DNA from: Dichotomocladium elegans
Taxonomy: Eukaryota; Mucoromycota; Mucoromycetes; Mucorales; Lichtheimiaceae
Direction: 5' to 3'
DNA: 64,000 nucleotides
NCBI GenBank assembly: GCA_025716815.1
Contig: JAIXMN010000029.1
Span: 186,001 to 250,000, forward strand
The position numbers and the translations under genes were made by a program. This document shows positions 12,480-23,595 of this stretch, one piece after another (the first letter of the stretch is position 1; each line of letters opens with the position of its first letter). The notes beneath the pieces were generated by a model, which saw only the letters and a list, made by a program, of their open reading frames with translations, ran no database searches and was not told where the DNA came from.

Positions 12480-12800
12480 ATAGGAGAGGATATGGACTTT
12501 GGGCGGGACCGTGGTTTGGCTGCACTCGCGCAGGTCTCCCACCATGACTTCATCGAGGTGCTTTTGGCTTCGTCTGCTTCGTCCGTTGCTTCCCCCGATG
12601 CTTCTGCCGCTGGTGCTGCCGTCGGTCCGCCGTCGTCCTTCCTCCTTCCTTCCCCCGACCCTTTCGCCACTGTTACTGCAATGGTACACCTAGCTACCTT
12701 CGGGGTAAGTTGAAGGGTGAGAAGGGGGCTGACATTTTCTTTTGACGAACGGCCGTGTCTCGGCCTTCTATGCGACAAATTTTATGTTTTTCTGCGACAT
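12480..12800 (+). repeat. GC-rich segment and partial element tail after mariner copy A
   Basis: A GC-rich, low-complexity stretch (Ser/Ala/Pro-rich in translation) resembles the segment at 38.6-38.8 kb. It is followed by CCTTCGGGG and by a region with repeated GCGACA words near 12770 and 12797, matching less well the tail found after the Fanzor relic. I read it as the right part of the same composite element, heavily diverged. Confidence 0.4.
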
Positions 12801-13378
12801 TGATAAAAGGGTTTCTCAGTCAATAGAAGAAATTTTCTTGCCAATTAAAAAATGGTATCTTTAACCATTCTGATATGTGCACTATGTCTACGGTACAGGT
12901 GTGTCGGGATGAGATAAAGTATATACTTTGCCATTGTGAGAATCACAAACCCGTCAGTATGTACAATTGGCAGCGACTTAAGAGTCGCTCCGCTTGATTA
13001 AATTTTACTCATGCCTTTTTTGGTGCGTTCAGCTGCCGTTTCCGAGAGTTCTTTACGCAGAACATCTGTATGCATATATAGGAATAGCCGTATGTTTTTT
13101 TAACAAAAAAGATGAAAGGAATTATGCGCATACATATACACACGCATATATATATATATATAGATATGTGTGTTGTGTGTGTGGTACGTGTGGGACAAGT
13201 ATTTTCTTCCTAGCGCAATGGCACGACAGCATAAATAAGGCGTCACAGGATCATTTTCCATTGATGAGAAGCCCAAACGGCTAATTTCGAACCCTTTCTT
13301 TTGTCTTCTTTTTTTCCTAATATTTTTTTTACCAGCTACACTCGTCTCGTTTCGAAAGAGCCCCCCTCTCTCTCTGTT
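12801..13378. other. Intergenic spacer upstream of KDM4 gene
   Basis: There is a dinucleotide-type microsatellite at about 13130-13190 (CACACG, TATATA and TGTGTG tracts) and a pyrimidine-rich run at 13285-13376 ending in CTCTCTCT just before the KDM4 start codon. No gene is seen. Confidence 0.5.
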
Positions 13379-16015
13379 ATGACCATCAAACCAGCCGAAT
13401 ATTATGACCAAGTACGTTTTCGTAAAACGCAAAAGAGAGTGAAAAAATGAAATAAACTACCGACGCTAATCGTCATACCTTAGCCGAATGGCGGCCGGAT
13501 CCCAGTGTTTCGGCCTACCATGGACGAATTCAGCGATTTTAAAAAGTTCATGGAATCGATCGATCCGTTTGGGCGCCAATCCGGCATTGCCAAGATTATT
13601 CCACCGAAAGAATGGTAAATCAGCACCTGCCAAAAACAAAGTTTAAATTCTTATCTCTTTGGAAATAAAAGGACCGCCGCCTTGCCTGACATCCGTCCGC
13701 TGTTGAAACATATCCGGGTGCGCAATCCAATTGTAAGTGAAGCAGGCTTTTAAAAAGACGAAGATTAATTTCTGGGGGTGGCGGGTGCGATTGAGATAGA
13801 TCCAACATATAATCGGCAGTCGAGGCATCTATACGCAGACGAATGTAGAGAAACGGCGCCCTTATACGCTTGGACAGTGGCAATCGCTCTGTCAACAAGA
13901 GTGTCACCGACCCCCCGGTGCTGGAATGGATCGGAAGAGCCGCGGGATTCATCCCCGTGCCCGAAAACAGACAATGGCACCACGCTTGACAACATCCGCT
14001 GATATCAATGAACGAGGTCAGATACAAAGAATTAAACACCGCTCGTTACACTTTGATGCAACTGACAGCTCACTTTTCCTCTTAGTGCAACCGCCGTCTG
14101 CAAATGTAAATAGGGTTGGACAATTGCTACTCTAAATTCTGCGTCTAACTTTATTTCATTCATAGACACGCTCCAAGTCCTCTACCGATATTCCATCCCC
14201 ACAGACATCACCACCACGGGACAAACGCCAGCTTGCAGCGGAGGAACTCTCACTTGCCCACTCCAACCTTCCTGCTCCTGTTCCAGAAGACATCGGCTGC
14301 AAAGATCCCGAAAAGTACACCATCGAATACTGCAAGGAACTCGAACGCAATTATTGGCGAAATCTAACATTCTCCCAACCCTTGTATGGTGCTGATATGG
14401 AAGGAAGTGAGTGTGCTCATCAGCTCATTCATCCACCATCGTCCTATAGCTCACTCTTTGATACTAGCATTGTTCGATCAGTCTGTTCGATCCTGGAATG
14501 TCAACAGCCTCGATAATATGCTAAATCGTCTCGGGGTTTCGCTGCCTGGTGTAAATGTACCCTACCTCTACTTTGGCATGTGGAAAGCTACCTTTGCTTG
14601 GCACGTCGAAGACATGGACCTCTACTCCATTAATTATCTTCATTTCGGCGCACCCAAACAATGGTATGCGATTCCTACTACGCACACAAAGAAGTTCGAG
14701 GACGTCATGCAAAGTAAGTGAAAAAAGGAATGAAAGACAACCGAGTAGCTATATAACGATGTTTATAACTCTCCTTTTTTCCTTTATGTTAAGATCTCTT
14801 TGCTCAAGAATATAAGGAATGTCCCGAATTCCTTCGTCACAAAACGTTTATCGTGTCACCGAGTGTACTGGCGAACAATTCCGTTCCAGTTCATCGATGC
14901 GTTCAGCACGAGGGTGAATTCATCGTAACGTTCCCCTTTGGCTACCATGCAGGATACAACCTCGGTCTCAATTGTGCTGAGAGTGTCAACTTTGCCCTTG
15001 ACTCGTGGCTTGAGATCGGCCGTCGTGCAAAAGCTTGCACCTGTATCACCGACAGCGTTATGATTGACGTGTCTATTTTCGAAAACAGCCCGACTGAAAA
15101 GCCTAAAATACAATCACGCGAACAAACAGCACCACGAGGGCAGCGCAAGAGAAAGCGTGCATACACGTACACAGAAGAAGAGAAAGGAGATAGGTCTTGC
15201 GCACTGTGTCCAAATAACGATTTATGTGATGAGATGCTGATGACGGAAAATGAGCTGCAACGAGTACACCGGATATGCGCGGAAGTGATCCCGGAGGTGG
15301 CACTGGTTGGGGATAATGACGCAAGGGTGGCCGGATTAAGTAAAATCCCAAAGGCACGATGGAAGCTGGTAAGTGATGCCCATAGGATGGAAAGAAGAAC
15401 TGCGCTGATCTTATGATCTCATTCTCGAATCCATAGGTATGCCAGCTCTGTAGACAATCCATAGGCGCATGTGTACAGTGCTGCTTCGGTAAATGCTGTA
15501 GACCTTTCCATCCGACATGTTTACAGAAAGCTGGACATACCATGACTCGCCGGCCGGACAACTTGTGGGATGTATACTGTGGTCAACATGATCCGGTTAG
15601 GCAACTAAGCACCGCGTTATTAAATACAGGAATACAAAACTGATCTGATGAATATAGAAACAGGTGGCGGAACGACATAAGAAACGGCGGCTTGAGCATG
15701 AAGAAACAGCCCGGCAGATAACAGTAGGTCGATCTGTGTTAGTTAAGTATCGTTTTGGCGGCGAATATGATGGTAAGTGTGTGTGTATGTGTGTGTGTGC
15801 GTCTAGGTGTTTGTGTGTGAGAGGGGGGAAGGGAGGGTGCTTGAGTTGACGTAAAAGAGAGAGCAAAGAAGAAGAAACGAATTGAGAGGGATTATCGTGT
15901 TGTTTGCGATATAGCAACGATAGTGTCAAATGATAATGACCGACGAGTTGCGTGTGTCAAATTTGAAGATGGATCGGTGCGGAAGGTGCCATGGCGCGAT
16001 GTTGTGCCCAAATAG
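13379..16015 (+). CDS. KDM4: KDM4-type JmjC histone lysine demethylase
   Basis: Exons 13379-13411, 13484-13614, 13672-13732, 13800-14016, 14086-14105, 14166-14406, 14468-14713, 14794-15368, 15437-15595, 15658-15772 and about 15858-16015 give 651 residues. The JmjN domain is clear ([26 protein letters not shown]). The JmjC domain has the Fe(II) ligands His and Glu in [12 protein letters not shown] and the distal His in [11 protein letters not shown], with 2-oxoglutarate as cosubstrate. An extended PHD follows (CALC, then [34 protein letters not shown]). The end looks Tudor-like ([29 protein letters not shown]). The family removes methyl groups from H3K9 and H3K36. The 20-nt exon 14086-14105 and the last acceptor are the least secure joins. 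Confidence 0.92.
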
Positions 16016-16789
16016 CTACTGTGTTTTCCGAAAGTAATGACCGCCATGATGAGATCGATGTCAAGTCTTGCCAAGAATGAATCGAAAGCTTTATTGTACA
16101 AAACTTGGCTGTGTACAGGATCATGAAATAGTTCAATATCTTCAGTAATCATTCTACATTCTATAAATGAATAATCTATTGCTTTCTTTTAACAAGGGCT
16201 CCCTGAACGTTAATGCTCATGTTTTCGGCATTTTACCACCGGCGATCCTCTGTGAGAAATCAAAGTATTTACAGCACACCTTCCTTGCAGAGAATGAAGG
16301 TTTGCTTCCCAGGAGTATCACATATCTCAATGCGTTGGGGTTGTCAAATAATCGGGTATGGGCATGGAGTAGGCACCATCTTATAAGATAGCAAGATTCT
16401 CATGCTTATACAAAGAGTATAGGCTCTTTCGGGGCATGCAATTTATCAATACCTATAGCTTAGTGTTCGACAGCAGCCTCCAAGAGCATATATACATTGA
16501 ATGGACCCATGGTATCTGGCATTCGGGGACAGATCATATATATATATATCTATATATTGTGGAGTTCCGAGTACGTCCAGCACAAGAAATATCACGTGTT
16601 ATGAATAATTGTCTACCACATCGCATTTTGGCTCAGGCCCGCATCAAAGAGTCTATCACGGGGTTACATCGTATCTACTAGGAGCAATGACAATGTCATG
16701 CTCTGCAATGCTATTTCAAAGCATTGTGAAAGACGTACTACCGTCAGATATATTCATATTTCAATATGGCGGGCTATGATGACCATCTA
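16016..16789. other. Intergenic, convergent gene ends
   Basis: This stretch lies between the 3' ends of KDM4 (plus) and the SH3-zinc finger gene (minus). It has an AT microsatellite at 16537-16557 and no convincing gene. Confidence 0.5.
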
Positions 16790-17939
16790 TCAGCTTTTAT
16801 GTCTGTTCTTCTTATGCCTTTTAAGCGCATCCGCCCTTGAATACACTGCGCCACATTCTACGCATTTGAGTCCTGAATTGCGGGAATATTTCATTAGGTG
16901 GCGGTATAGGGACCTTTTCGACGAGAAGGTTGTATCGCATATCTTGCAAATCACCGAAGTAGACCTTCCCTTTCGCGGGCTAGTCTCTTTGATAACGTCA
17001 TTACACTTTTGTTTGATGTGCTTCCATTCTTTGGATTCCTGGGAGAAACCATCAACTGCTCCTTCAAGGTGGGATAATGGAAACATGCCGTAAAAAAAAC
17101 TAGAAGGCACCATTACTCTTCCAAAGCAAAATCCGTCATCGTACACCGAAATGACTTGTACTGTTTGGCCTATCTCCAGTGACAATTCGTCCTTAGCCTG
17201 CTGCCTATAAGCCCTGATAACACGAGCTTCAAAACCGCCCCCGTCCAGGAGGAGCCCCTTTTTTGATTTGGGAATTCCTGAGAACACCCGCGCCGTGCAC
17301 AGCCATGGAGACTCGATGTAGCTTTGTAGGTCGCAGTCCCAGTGGAAGTTCTCCGATGTTAACCGTGGCCGATCCTCTGAGACTTGTCGGTTCTATTTGG
17401 CCCCAACCGCGACGAAAAGACAACGATCAATAAAGGAAAGCACAAAGGCGTTCACCGTAGAGTGATTGCTTACCTGAGGAGGATCAACACAGCCACAGCT
17501 GGGTCTCGCTGGCTCGTCAGGTTGCCAGACAGATTCCGCCGAGGATGCTGTATTCGATTCGTCCGGGGGAAGCCAAAAATACGGATAGGCCAAGTTGCTC
17601 AGCGTTCTTTCAATATCAGGCAGGACTATTTTTACATGTTGGACACACAGTTTTTTGGCGGCACCCGTGTTCGACAATCAAACCTTCAACAGCCACCACG
17701 TCTTGGAAATCATAATAGGTATTGAGCGCACCATGGTCAGTGCAATTGGTATCCAAAAAATTAATTGTCGACAGTTCGCCCGACAGTACAATGGGGTCAT
17801 CCAGTGGGGATGCAAATTTAAAACCGTCTATTGGTCCTGCCGTGTCGAAGCAAGTATCTGAAAGAAGGCACGAAAGTAGCGCATTGTACCCAAAAATGTC
17901 GGCGAGGGGCGGAAGCTTGGCCGTCTGGACAGAGTTCAT
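16790..17939 (-). CDS. SH3-like / two C2H2 zinc finger protein (paralogue 1)
   Basis: From the ATG at 17939 the exons, in gene order, are 17939-17665, 17606-17474 and 17392-16790, giving 336 residues. The frame stays open upstream of 17939 to near 18071 without another ATG, so a further 5' exon is possible. After an acidic, low-complexity N-terminus there is an SH3-like fold (ARVIRAYRQQAKDELSLEIG, then DDGFCFGRVM and MFPLSHLE), then two C2H2 fingers (CKICDTTFSSKRSLYRHLMK and CVECGAVYSRADALKRHKK). The order SH3 then C2H2 recurs at 54.5-55.8 kb, so the two are likely paralogues. The function is unknown; DNA binding with a protein-interaction module is an inference. The donor of the first intron (GTGCCG) is weak. 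Confidence 0.7.
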
Positions 17940-18071
17940 GGACTTTGCCCACAAACCTAGTGTTGGGCTAGAGGGTAAATCGTTTCCCAGGATATCCTGG
18001 GAGAGGACAGAAAATAACAAATCCTGTATATAGAATTGGTACTCATGGCTGCGGTGTATGTATGCAACCAA

Positions 18072-19611
18072 TCCTTACATTATCAGTAGACATAAGAACC
18101 GAGAGCACCACAATGAAGATGAACGTCTATTCAACAGTTGCCAGAGTATAAATACATCGTTAGCGCGGTTGTGGTGCTTTGTGGTTCTTGTGGCCTGTCA
18201 TGAGGACGACTATACAGAGCTGTGTAACAGCATTGTATCCCAGGCGCCATGTTTCGGGAGGTGGTGCGTTGCGCTAAGTAACCTTTCTTTTCGCTCTTCT
18301 TACTTAACGCCATGACCAGCTTCCAGATAAAGAATCTAATCTAGGATATTACATCAATCCCCATTCAATGCTGGAGGCATACAAATAGGATGCCTATAAC
18401 CGAATTTACAAATATTCTGCGTAAAGCCATTACTCTGGATACTATTACAGCGAATATTGCGGAATGTTGACTAAATAAGTTTTAAGTAATGAAATGCACG
18501 TATACTGCACGAACTCTTAAGATACTCTCAGATCAATTCGCCCGACTTGGCATGTAAGGCTTTAAATTCACTACATATTTTATCCTATGAATTCATGACC
18601 CTGGTAATTCTGGGGGCTGTGAACCTGTTTATTTCTTATATCTTGCCCAACAATTGCGTGCCTTGCTCGTCAAAACCACGGCAGCTAAGGTACGTCCAAA
18701 AATAATCCATGTTTCAGCATTTTAATTCCTCTACTTTATTTCTTCCATCGCATCTACCGTATATTGACCGGAATTGACTCTAGAACATTAATGTCTTCTC
18801 AACACGGTATACTTAATGATGATTTTATATGCATATTTCCATGTCTTTTTAGGAAGATTGCTTCCAGGAAATAGTGGGGCATCCTATTCATCATGCGTTC
18901 TCTCCCTTGTTTTTAGAGCATTTACCTGTGTGGCTATGTTCTTCTTCGTCGTTATCCATCCCCCATGGCTGTCGTCTTATTCGAGTGTTGCCACGATAAA
19001 AGGATAAAATAAAACAGCATGATTGATCTGTCGTAGCTATAACACCTGACCTGCTTCATTTTTGATATTATTCCTGACGTAACGTTCCGTTTACTTCTTT
19101 TGAGACCATGTCCGACATAGATCATGAGCGACGTAAAATTACTTTTTTAAATACATCACCCATACAATTGACGATATCACATGTATGCTTTTAATGTAAA
19201 TAAGTGACAAAGGATCATCATTTTGTCTATTAAACCCTTCCTACGTTTACTCTCTTCCATGTTCAATCAAAACAAAGATGACAACCTTGTCGTAACACAG
19301 ATTCTCCGACCAATCAAGAGCGTCTTCCAAGAATCTTCTTTTCTGCCTACACCTCCATCGCAGGAACCAACGCGACACGTCAGGTCAAGAAAACCGATCC
19401 CAATAATTATTATCGTTTCCCTATGGCATTCCGTTTATGTATTTTTAGATAGCAAAAACAGTATAAATAACAAGAAGCTCACATACAATGAAGAACGTCT
19501 TTCGAGTCCCTACTTCCGCTTCTGCCACCAAGCTTAATCGCTATTCCTGGCCAAGGTTTATCCTCCAAAATAGACGACAATCTGTATGGATCCAAAAAGA
19601 AAGACGACATA
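18072..19611. other. Intergenic, AT-rich
   Basis: I see no supported gene. Several small open frames (for example 18131-18313 minus, 18816-19007 plus, 19223-19537 plus) lack recognisable domains. A missing 5' exon of the SH3-zinc finger gene could lie between 18072 and about 18320. Confidence 0.5.
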
Positions 19612-19969
19612 TGTCGTTGCCTTGGTCACTGAGATCCTTTTACTGGGGACAACGACGGGTTCACACAGAACAGTGAATGTCACTAAGACGATTCGGAAGA
19701 TAGCGATCGATCCAAAATGATGATGTCCTTTATTCTATATTACTAGTTTGATATTTATACTTTGTTATACATTGGATATCCATAGAGGTTATGTAAAAGA
19801 TATGTCACGCCATGTAGATCTTGTCAGGCCATAGCGACATAATGTATGCATATGCATACATTGCGGGCATGTGCCTGAGGGCGATGGGATCAGGTCATTT
19901 TAGCGTGCATATGCATGATGCAAAATCTTTACATTCATGCCACGTGACTCGCACGATCAGTCCACGACA
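19612..19969 (-). mobile_element. Solo LTR, family 1 (358 bp)
   Basis: This stretch is the reverse complement of the LTRs at 20264-20621 and 23596-23953, with the same length. It begins and ends with the short inverted repeat TGTCG...CGACA. The four bases CATA flank it on both sides (19608-19611 and 19970-19973), a target-site duplication. It is the remnant of LTR-LTR recombination of an older insertion. It contains the palindrome TGTATGCATATGCATACA. Confidence 0.95.
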
Positions 19970-20263
19970 CATAATTGTCGTAGTCCCTTCTGTCACACGT
20001 GATCTTGAACACTCCCTTTGTTACACACTGCTTCGCAGCAGCATCATTGCTGCGCAACCCTTTTACTGCGCTTGCTACGCAGCATCCATCACCTTGCTGC
20101 GCATGCTGCGCCCGTACATTATAGAACAATATAAATACCCCTCTCAATCGTATGAATAAACATTATCTCATATTCTTATCTACTATCAGTAAAACAAGGC
20201 TATACGTCTATTCCATATTCTGGCCATTGGATTACCAGCACAGATTACGAATACGACATAATC

Positions 20264-20621
20264 TGTCGTGGACTGATCGTGCGAGTCACGTGGCATGAAT
20301 GTAAAGATTTTGCATCATGCATATGCACGCTAAAATGACCTGATCCCATCGCCCTCAGGCACATGCCCGCAATGTATGCATATGCATACATTATGTCGCT
20401 ATGGCCTGACAAGCTCTACATGGCGTGACATATCTTTTACATAACCTCTATGGATATCCAATGTATAACAAAGTATAAATATCAAGCCAGTAATATAGAA
20501 TAAAGGGCATCTATCTGATCAATCACAATCTTCCGAATTGTCTTAGTGACATTCAGTGTTCTGTGTGAACCCGTCGTTGTCCCCAGTATACAAAAGGATC
20601 TCAGTGACCTAGGCAACGACA
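20264..20621 (+). repeat. 5' LTR of family 1 element
   Basis: It starts TGTCGTGGACTG and ends CAACGACA. It is nearly identical to the 3' copy; differences include an insertion near 20588 and changes near 20490-20520. An AT-rich stretch near its centre (TATAAATATC) could hold the promoter. Confidence 0.93.
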
Positions 20622-20623
20622 AC

Positions 20624-20637
20624 TGGTAGCTGATGCC
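20624..20637 (+). promoter_or_regulatory. Primer-binding site, family 1 element
   Basis: TGGTAGCTGATGCC begins two bases after the 5' LTR and starts with TGG, the complement of a tRNA CCA end. The same 14 bases follow the LTR of the second element, so both use the same primer tRNA. I could not name the tRNA; the local tRNA-Arg does not match. Confidence 0.8.
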
Positions 20638-20881
20638 AACATATTCCGCCGAAGAACAAAAGAAATACCGAATCCAAGAATTTATACTCGAATTACTACC
20701 AGAAGGATACAAGCAACTTTACAAATCTAACGTCGAGCAAGTTGTCATACCTCTAAACGACCGTGCAAATTTTACTCCTATAAACCTACAACGCCCTTTA
20801 TTAAAATTTTCCGCTTACGTGTCTATTGACTTTCTAAAATACTTGTGGATTCTACAACATGTCTCAACAACAACGCGCTGA
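20633..20881 (+). CDS. Unidentified 82-aa frame in captured segment
   Basis: This open frame starts with an ATG lying inside the primer-binding site and ends 23 bases into the next frame. It resembles no Gag I know. Its sequence has no counterpart in the second element, which suggests it is the end of a longer captured reading frame. Its status as a gene is uncertain. Confidence 0.35.
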   Translation: MPTYSAEEQKKYRIQEFILELLPEGYKQLYKSNVEQVVIPLNDRANFTPINLQRPLLKFSAYVSIDFLKYLWILQHVSTTTR

Positions 20882-23576
20882 CTCGCCTCCCATCGATGTC
20901 CAGATGGCCGCTGGTTACTCGCTCTTGCAACTGGTGGAGGACATTAATGGCGCTACAGGCTTCACGGAAGACAAGGCTGCTATGGGGACCATCCCTAGAG
21001 GCCACTATCTCCAGATACCTGAGAGTTTGACTATTCCGAATGCCATGGCTGTTCCAGATAACTTCACGGACAGGGTCATCACAGACTTCCTAAGCGTCAA
21101 TTATGCTGCTTTGACCAGGTCTGGTGTCCGTGAAGCAGAAGCTGCTTTCTGTAGCATGCTGCGCTTGCAGATGGTGAGAAATGGTTACGCTTGCAGGGAC
21201 CTCACCCAACGAGCCATTTACGTTGATGAGTATACGTACAATGTGCATGTGGAAGGGAGACCAAACCTTTCAGCTTTCACTCAAGAGATGGTGAGCTTCG
21301 TTGCTACGTATTGGGCTAACATCGTGGCAGTTGTTGCACACATCTTCAGGGTCAGGGGCCATCACTTCAAGCCTGAATACCAGCGAACTTATGATCGCAC
21401 CTGGAGAGCGGCCACCATTGAGGTCCCTGCAAACGTTCAGATGCCGTCTTGGGAAATTCTCTCTCGCGTCGCTCTTCATCCATTCGGTATCCGTGCACTC
21501 CATCGTGTCGTCCAGAACGAAGCCGCGAGTGGTGGCCTTAGCAAGGGACTGATGCTGCGCATGGACTCTGCCTGTGCTGGCTCTGCACCTGTGAGAACAG
21601 CCGCAGCTGTGTTGGCAGATATGAAGAAAACGAAATGGTGGGACTCATTCTATGCCAGGTTGTATGACTGGAATAGTCAGTTCTGTGGTGTGGACACGAA
21701 GTCAGTTATGGTTATCGCACCTTACTTGCTAGGCTTCTTGGACACGCTCGACAGGGACGAACTCAAGTCACGCATGGCAAGCGCCCCGGTACTTCAACCA
21801 CCCAATCAGGACAAGCCTTTCGTGATTGAGACGGATGCATCAGATTATGCTAGTGGTGGCGTATTGTTACAGGAAGGACCCGATGGGTTACTCCACCCTG
21901 TCGCATTTGAGTCAAAAAAGTTTTCTCTCCAGGAACGTGCTTACCCTGCTCAAGAACGAGAACTTCTAGGGATCCTTACAGCGCTGCGTGCTTGGCGTTG
22001 TTTTGTGGAAGGAAGAAAATACACCGTAATCACTGACCATCATCCACTCCGCTACTTTCGCACACAGCGCAAGCCCACGCCACGACTAACATGGTGGATA
22101 GCAGAGCTTGAGCTTTACGACCCTCACATCGAATATAAACCCGGCCGAGAAAACCATGTCCCCGACTTGCTCTCACGTCGCGATGGCCCTCAGTGTCTGA
22201 CGACCGAGGCTTCACTTGAACCCGAATATCTGTACGCGGTCAAAGCAATACAAGAATCCGACTGGCCTCGTTTTTACACTCGCAAACCGGCTGAATGGCC
22301 GGCGATATACAAGGATATCCTACAGAAACACCAGAGCCAATTCACAGTCCGTAACGATCAGGTGTTTCGCAAGGTAAAAACCAAAGGACAAGAGGAAGAG
22401 GTACGTTACGCACTTTTTGCCCGAAGGGCAGATCTCGTACAGCACTTCCACAAGAGTTTTGGACACGCCGGCCGTGAAACCATTTTTGATTTAATCAAGA
22501 AACGTTGGTGGTGGCCGGATATGAAAGCGGACATCCAAGATTGGCTCAAAAACTGCCCACAATGCCAGCTCGCTGCGAACGCAGACCGATACACTCATCG
22601 AGGTCCAATGTGCCTGCCAGCAATTCCGCCAGTATTTTCTCGCTGGCACCTAGATTTTATCGGCGAGCTTCCAACAACGGCCCGCGGCAACCGATGGATT
22701 CTTGTTGCTGTGGACTATACTACCAATTGGACGATCGCACGAGCTGTCCCAGATGCGACTGCCCCGGTGATTGCCGACTTCCTGTTTAACGAAATTGTCA
22801 TGCCATTCTCTTGTCCCACGGAGGTTGTCACTGATCGCGGCGCAAACTTCATGTCCAAAGTTCTGAACACATACCTTGGGCGTCTTAAAGTTAACCATCA
22901 AGCAACATCCGCGTTTCATCCAAGGTCGAATGGTAAGGTCGAACGCACCAACGGAATCTTAAAACAAATGCTTCGCAAGTATGTAAACGGTGCGATTTCC
23001 ACCTGGGATGACTATTTGGACACTGCTGTTTTTGCATGTCGTATCAGAAAACACCGCACAACTGGTGTGAGTCCATATTTTTTGGTATATGGTGTTGAGC
23101 CCCGTTTACCTGGTGATATGCTTCGCCCATCGCTAATTAAGGAGCCTGACGCCAGTCCACAAGAATTACTCGACGACCGCAGACCTTCCTTACTTCGACT
23201 TCGAGAAGCTCGGGCATCCGCAACAGAACGACTCACTGCGAACGCAAAAAGGGACAAAGCCATTTGGGATGCCGTGCTCAAGCCCCAGGTCTTTGCTATT
23301 GGAGATCACGTTCTCATGCGCCACGAGAACAAACTTAACCTTGAATACAATTGGAAGGGACCTTTTGTGGTAACTGCTCGCAACCTCGACACCGATATCT
23401 ACCAAGTGCGTGATATGAATGGCTCTCTCTATAATTCCTGGGTCCACACAGATCGACTTCGTCCAGTTCACCTTCCCACTGCCCCGCAATCCACATGGTA
23501 TGATCCCGCCGCCTCACGAGCTGCAGACCGACGGACTGCTGCTACAAATTCATTGTTATTGCTCGAATACGACTAA
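20859..23576 (+). CDS. Fusion ORF: unknown ~300-aa domain, RNase H and integrase
   Basis: This is an uninterrupted 905-codon frame. Residues 1 to about 300 are unlike any Gag, protease or RT I recognise: alpha-helical in appearance, Ala/Arg-rich, with no zinc knuckle. From about residue 302 (ELKSRMASAPVLQPP) it matches the RT-RNase H boundary of the second element. RNase H follows (FVIETDASDY, YPAQERELLGI, ITDHHPL), then the integrase zinc domain (HKSFGHAGRETIF, CPQCQLA), the DDE core (LDFIGE, VTDRGANF, FHPRSNGKVERTNG) and a GPY/F module (YNWKGPFVV). The unknown part joined the retroelement near 21760, perhaps by template switching. A captured host or viral coding fragment is possible; I could not identify it. 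Confidence 0.85.
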   Translation: MSQQQRADSPPIDVQMAAGYSLLQLVEDINGATGFTEDKAAMGTIPRGHYLQIPESLTIPNAMAVPDNFTDRVITDFLSVNYAALTRSGVREAEAAFCSMLRLQMVRNGYACRDLTQRAIYVDEYTYNVHVEGRPNLSAFTQEMVSFVATYWANIVAVVAHIFRVRGHHFKPEYQRTYDRTWRAATIEVPANVQMPSWEILSRVALHPFGIRALHRVVQNEAASGGLSKGLMLRMDSACAGSAPVRTAAAVLADMKKTKWWDSFYARLYDWNSQFCGVDTKSVMVIAPYLLGFLDTLDRDELKSRMASAPVLQPPNQDKPFVIETDASDYASGGVLLQEGPDGLLHPVAFESKKFSLQERAYPAQERELLGILTALRAWRCFVEGRKYTVITDHHPLRYFRTQRKPTPRLTWWIAELELYDPHIEYKPGRENHVPDLLSRRDGPQCLTTEASLEPEYLYAVKAIQESDWPRFYTRKPAEWPAIYKDILQKHQSQFTVRNDQVFRKVKTKGQEEEVRYALFARRADLVQHFHKSFGHAGRETIFDLIKKRWWWPDMKADIQDWLKNCPQCQLAANADRYTHRGPMCLPAIPPVFSRWHLDFIGELPTTARGNRWILVAVDYTTNWTIARAVPDATAPVIADFLFNEIVMPFSCPTEVVTDRGANFMSKVLNTYLGRLKVNHQATSAFHPRSNGKVERTNGILKQMLRKYVNGAISTWDDYLDTAVFACRIRKHRTTGVSPYFLVYGVEPRLPGDMLRPSLIKEPDASPQELLDDRRPSLLRLREARASATERLTANAKRDKAIWDAVLKPQVFAIGDHVLMRHENKLNLEYNWKGPFVVTARNLDTDIYQVRDMNGSLYNSWVHTDRLRPVHLPTAPQSTWYDPAASRAADRRTAATNSLLLLEYD

Positions 23577-23595
23577 GAGTTTCGGGAGAGGGAAT

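Noticed and set aside
12458..12778. Ala/Ser/Pro-rich frames on both strands near 12.5 kb.
   Set aside because: GC-rich repeat composition keeps several frames open; sequence resembles the 38.6 kb repeat rather than a gene.
14471..14492. A 9-base direct repeat (TGTTCGATC) 13 bases apart in KDM4 looked like a frameshifting duplication.
   Set aside because: Placing the splice acceptor at 14466-14467 gives [16 protein letters not shown] in frame, so no frameshift exists.
15596..15657. Read-through of the KDM4 GTTAGG donor as coding.
   Set aside because: The frame would reach stops quickly, while splicing to 15658 continues the protein in phase.
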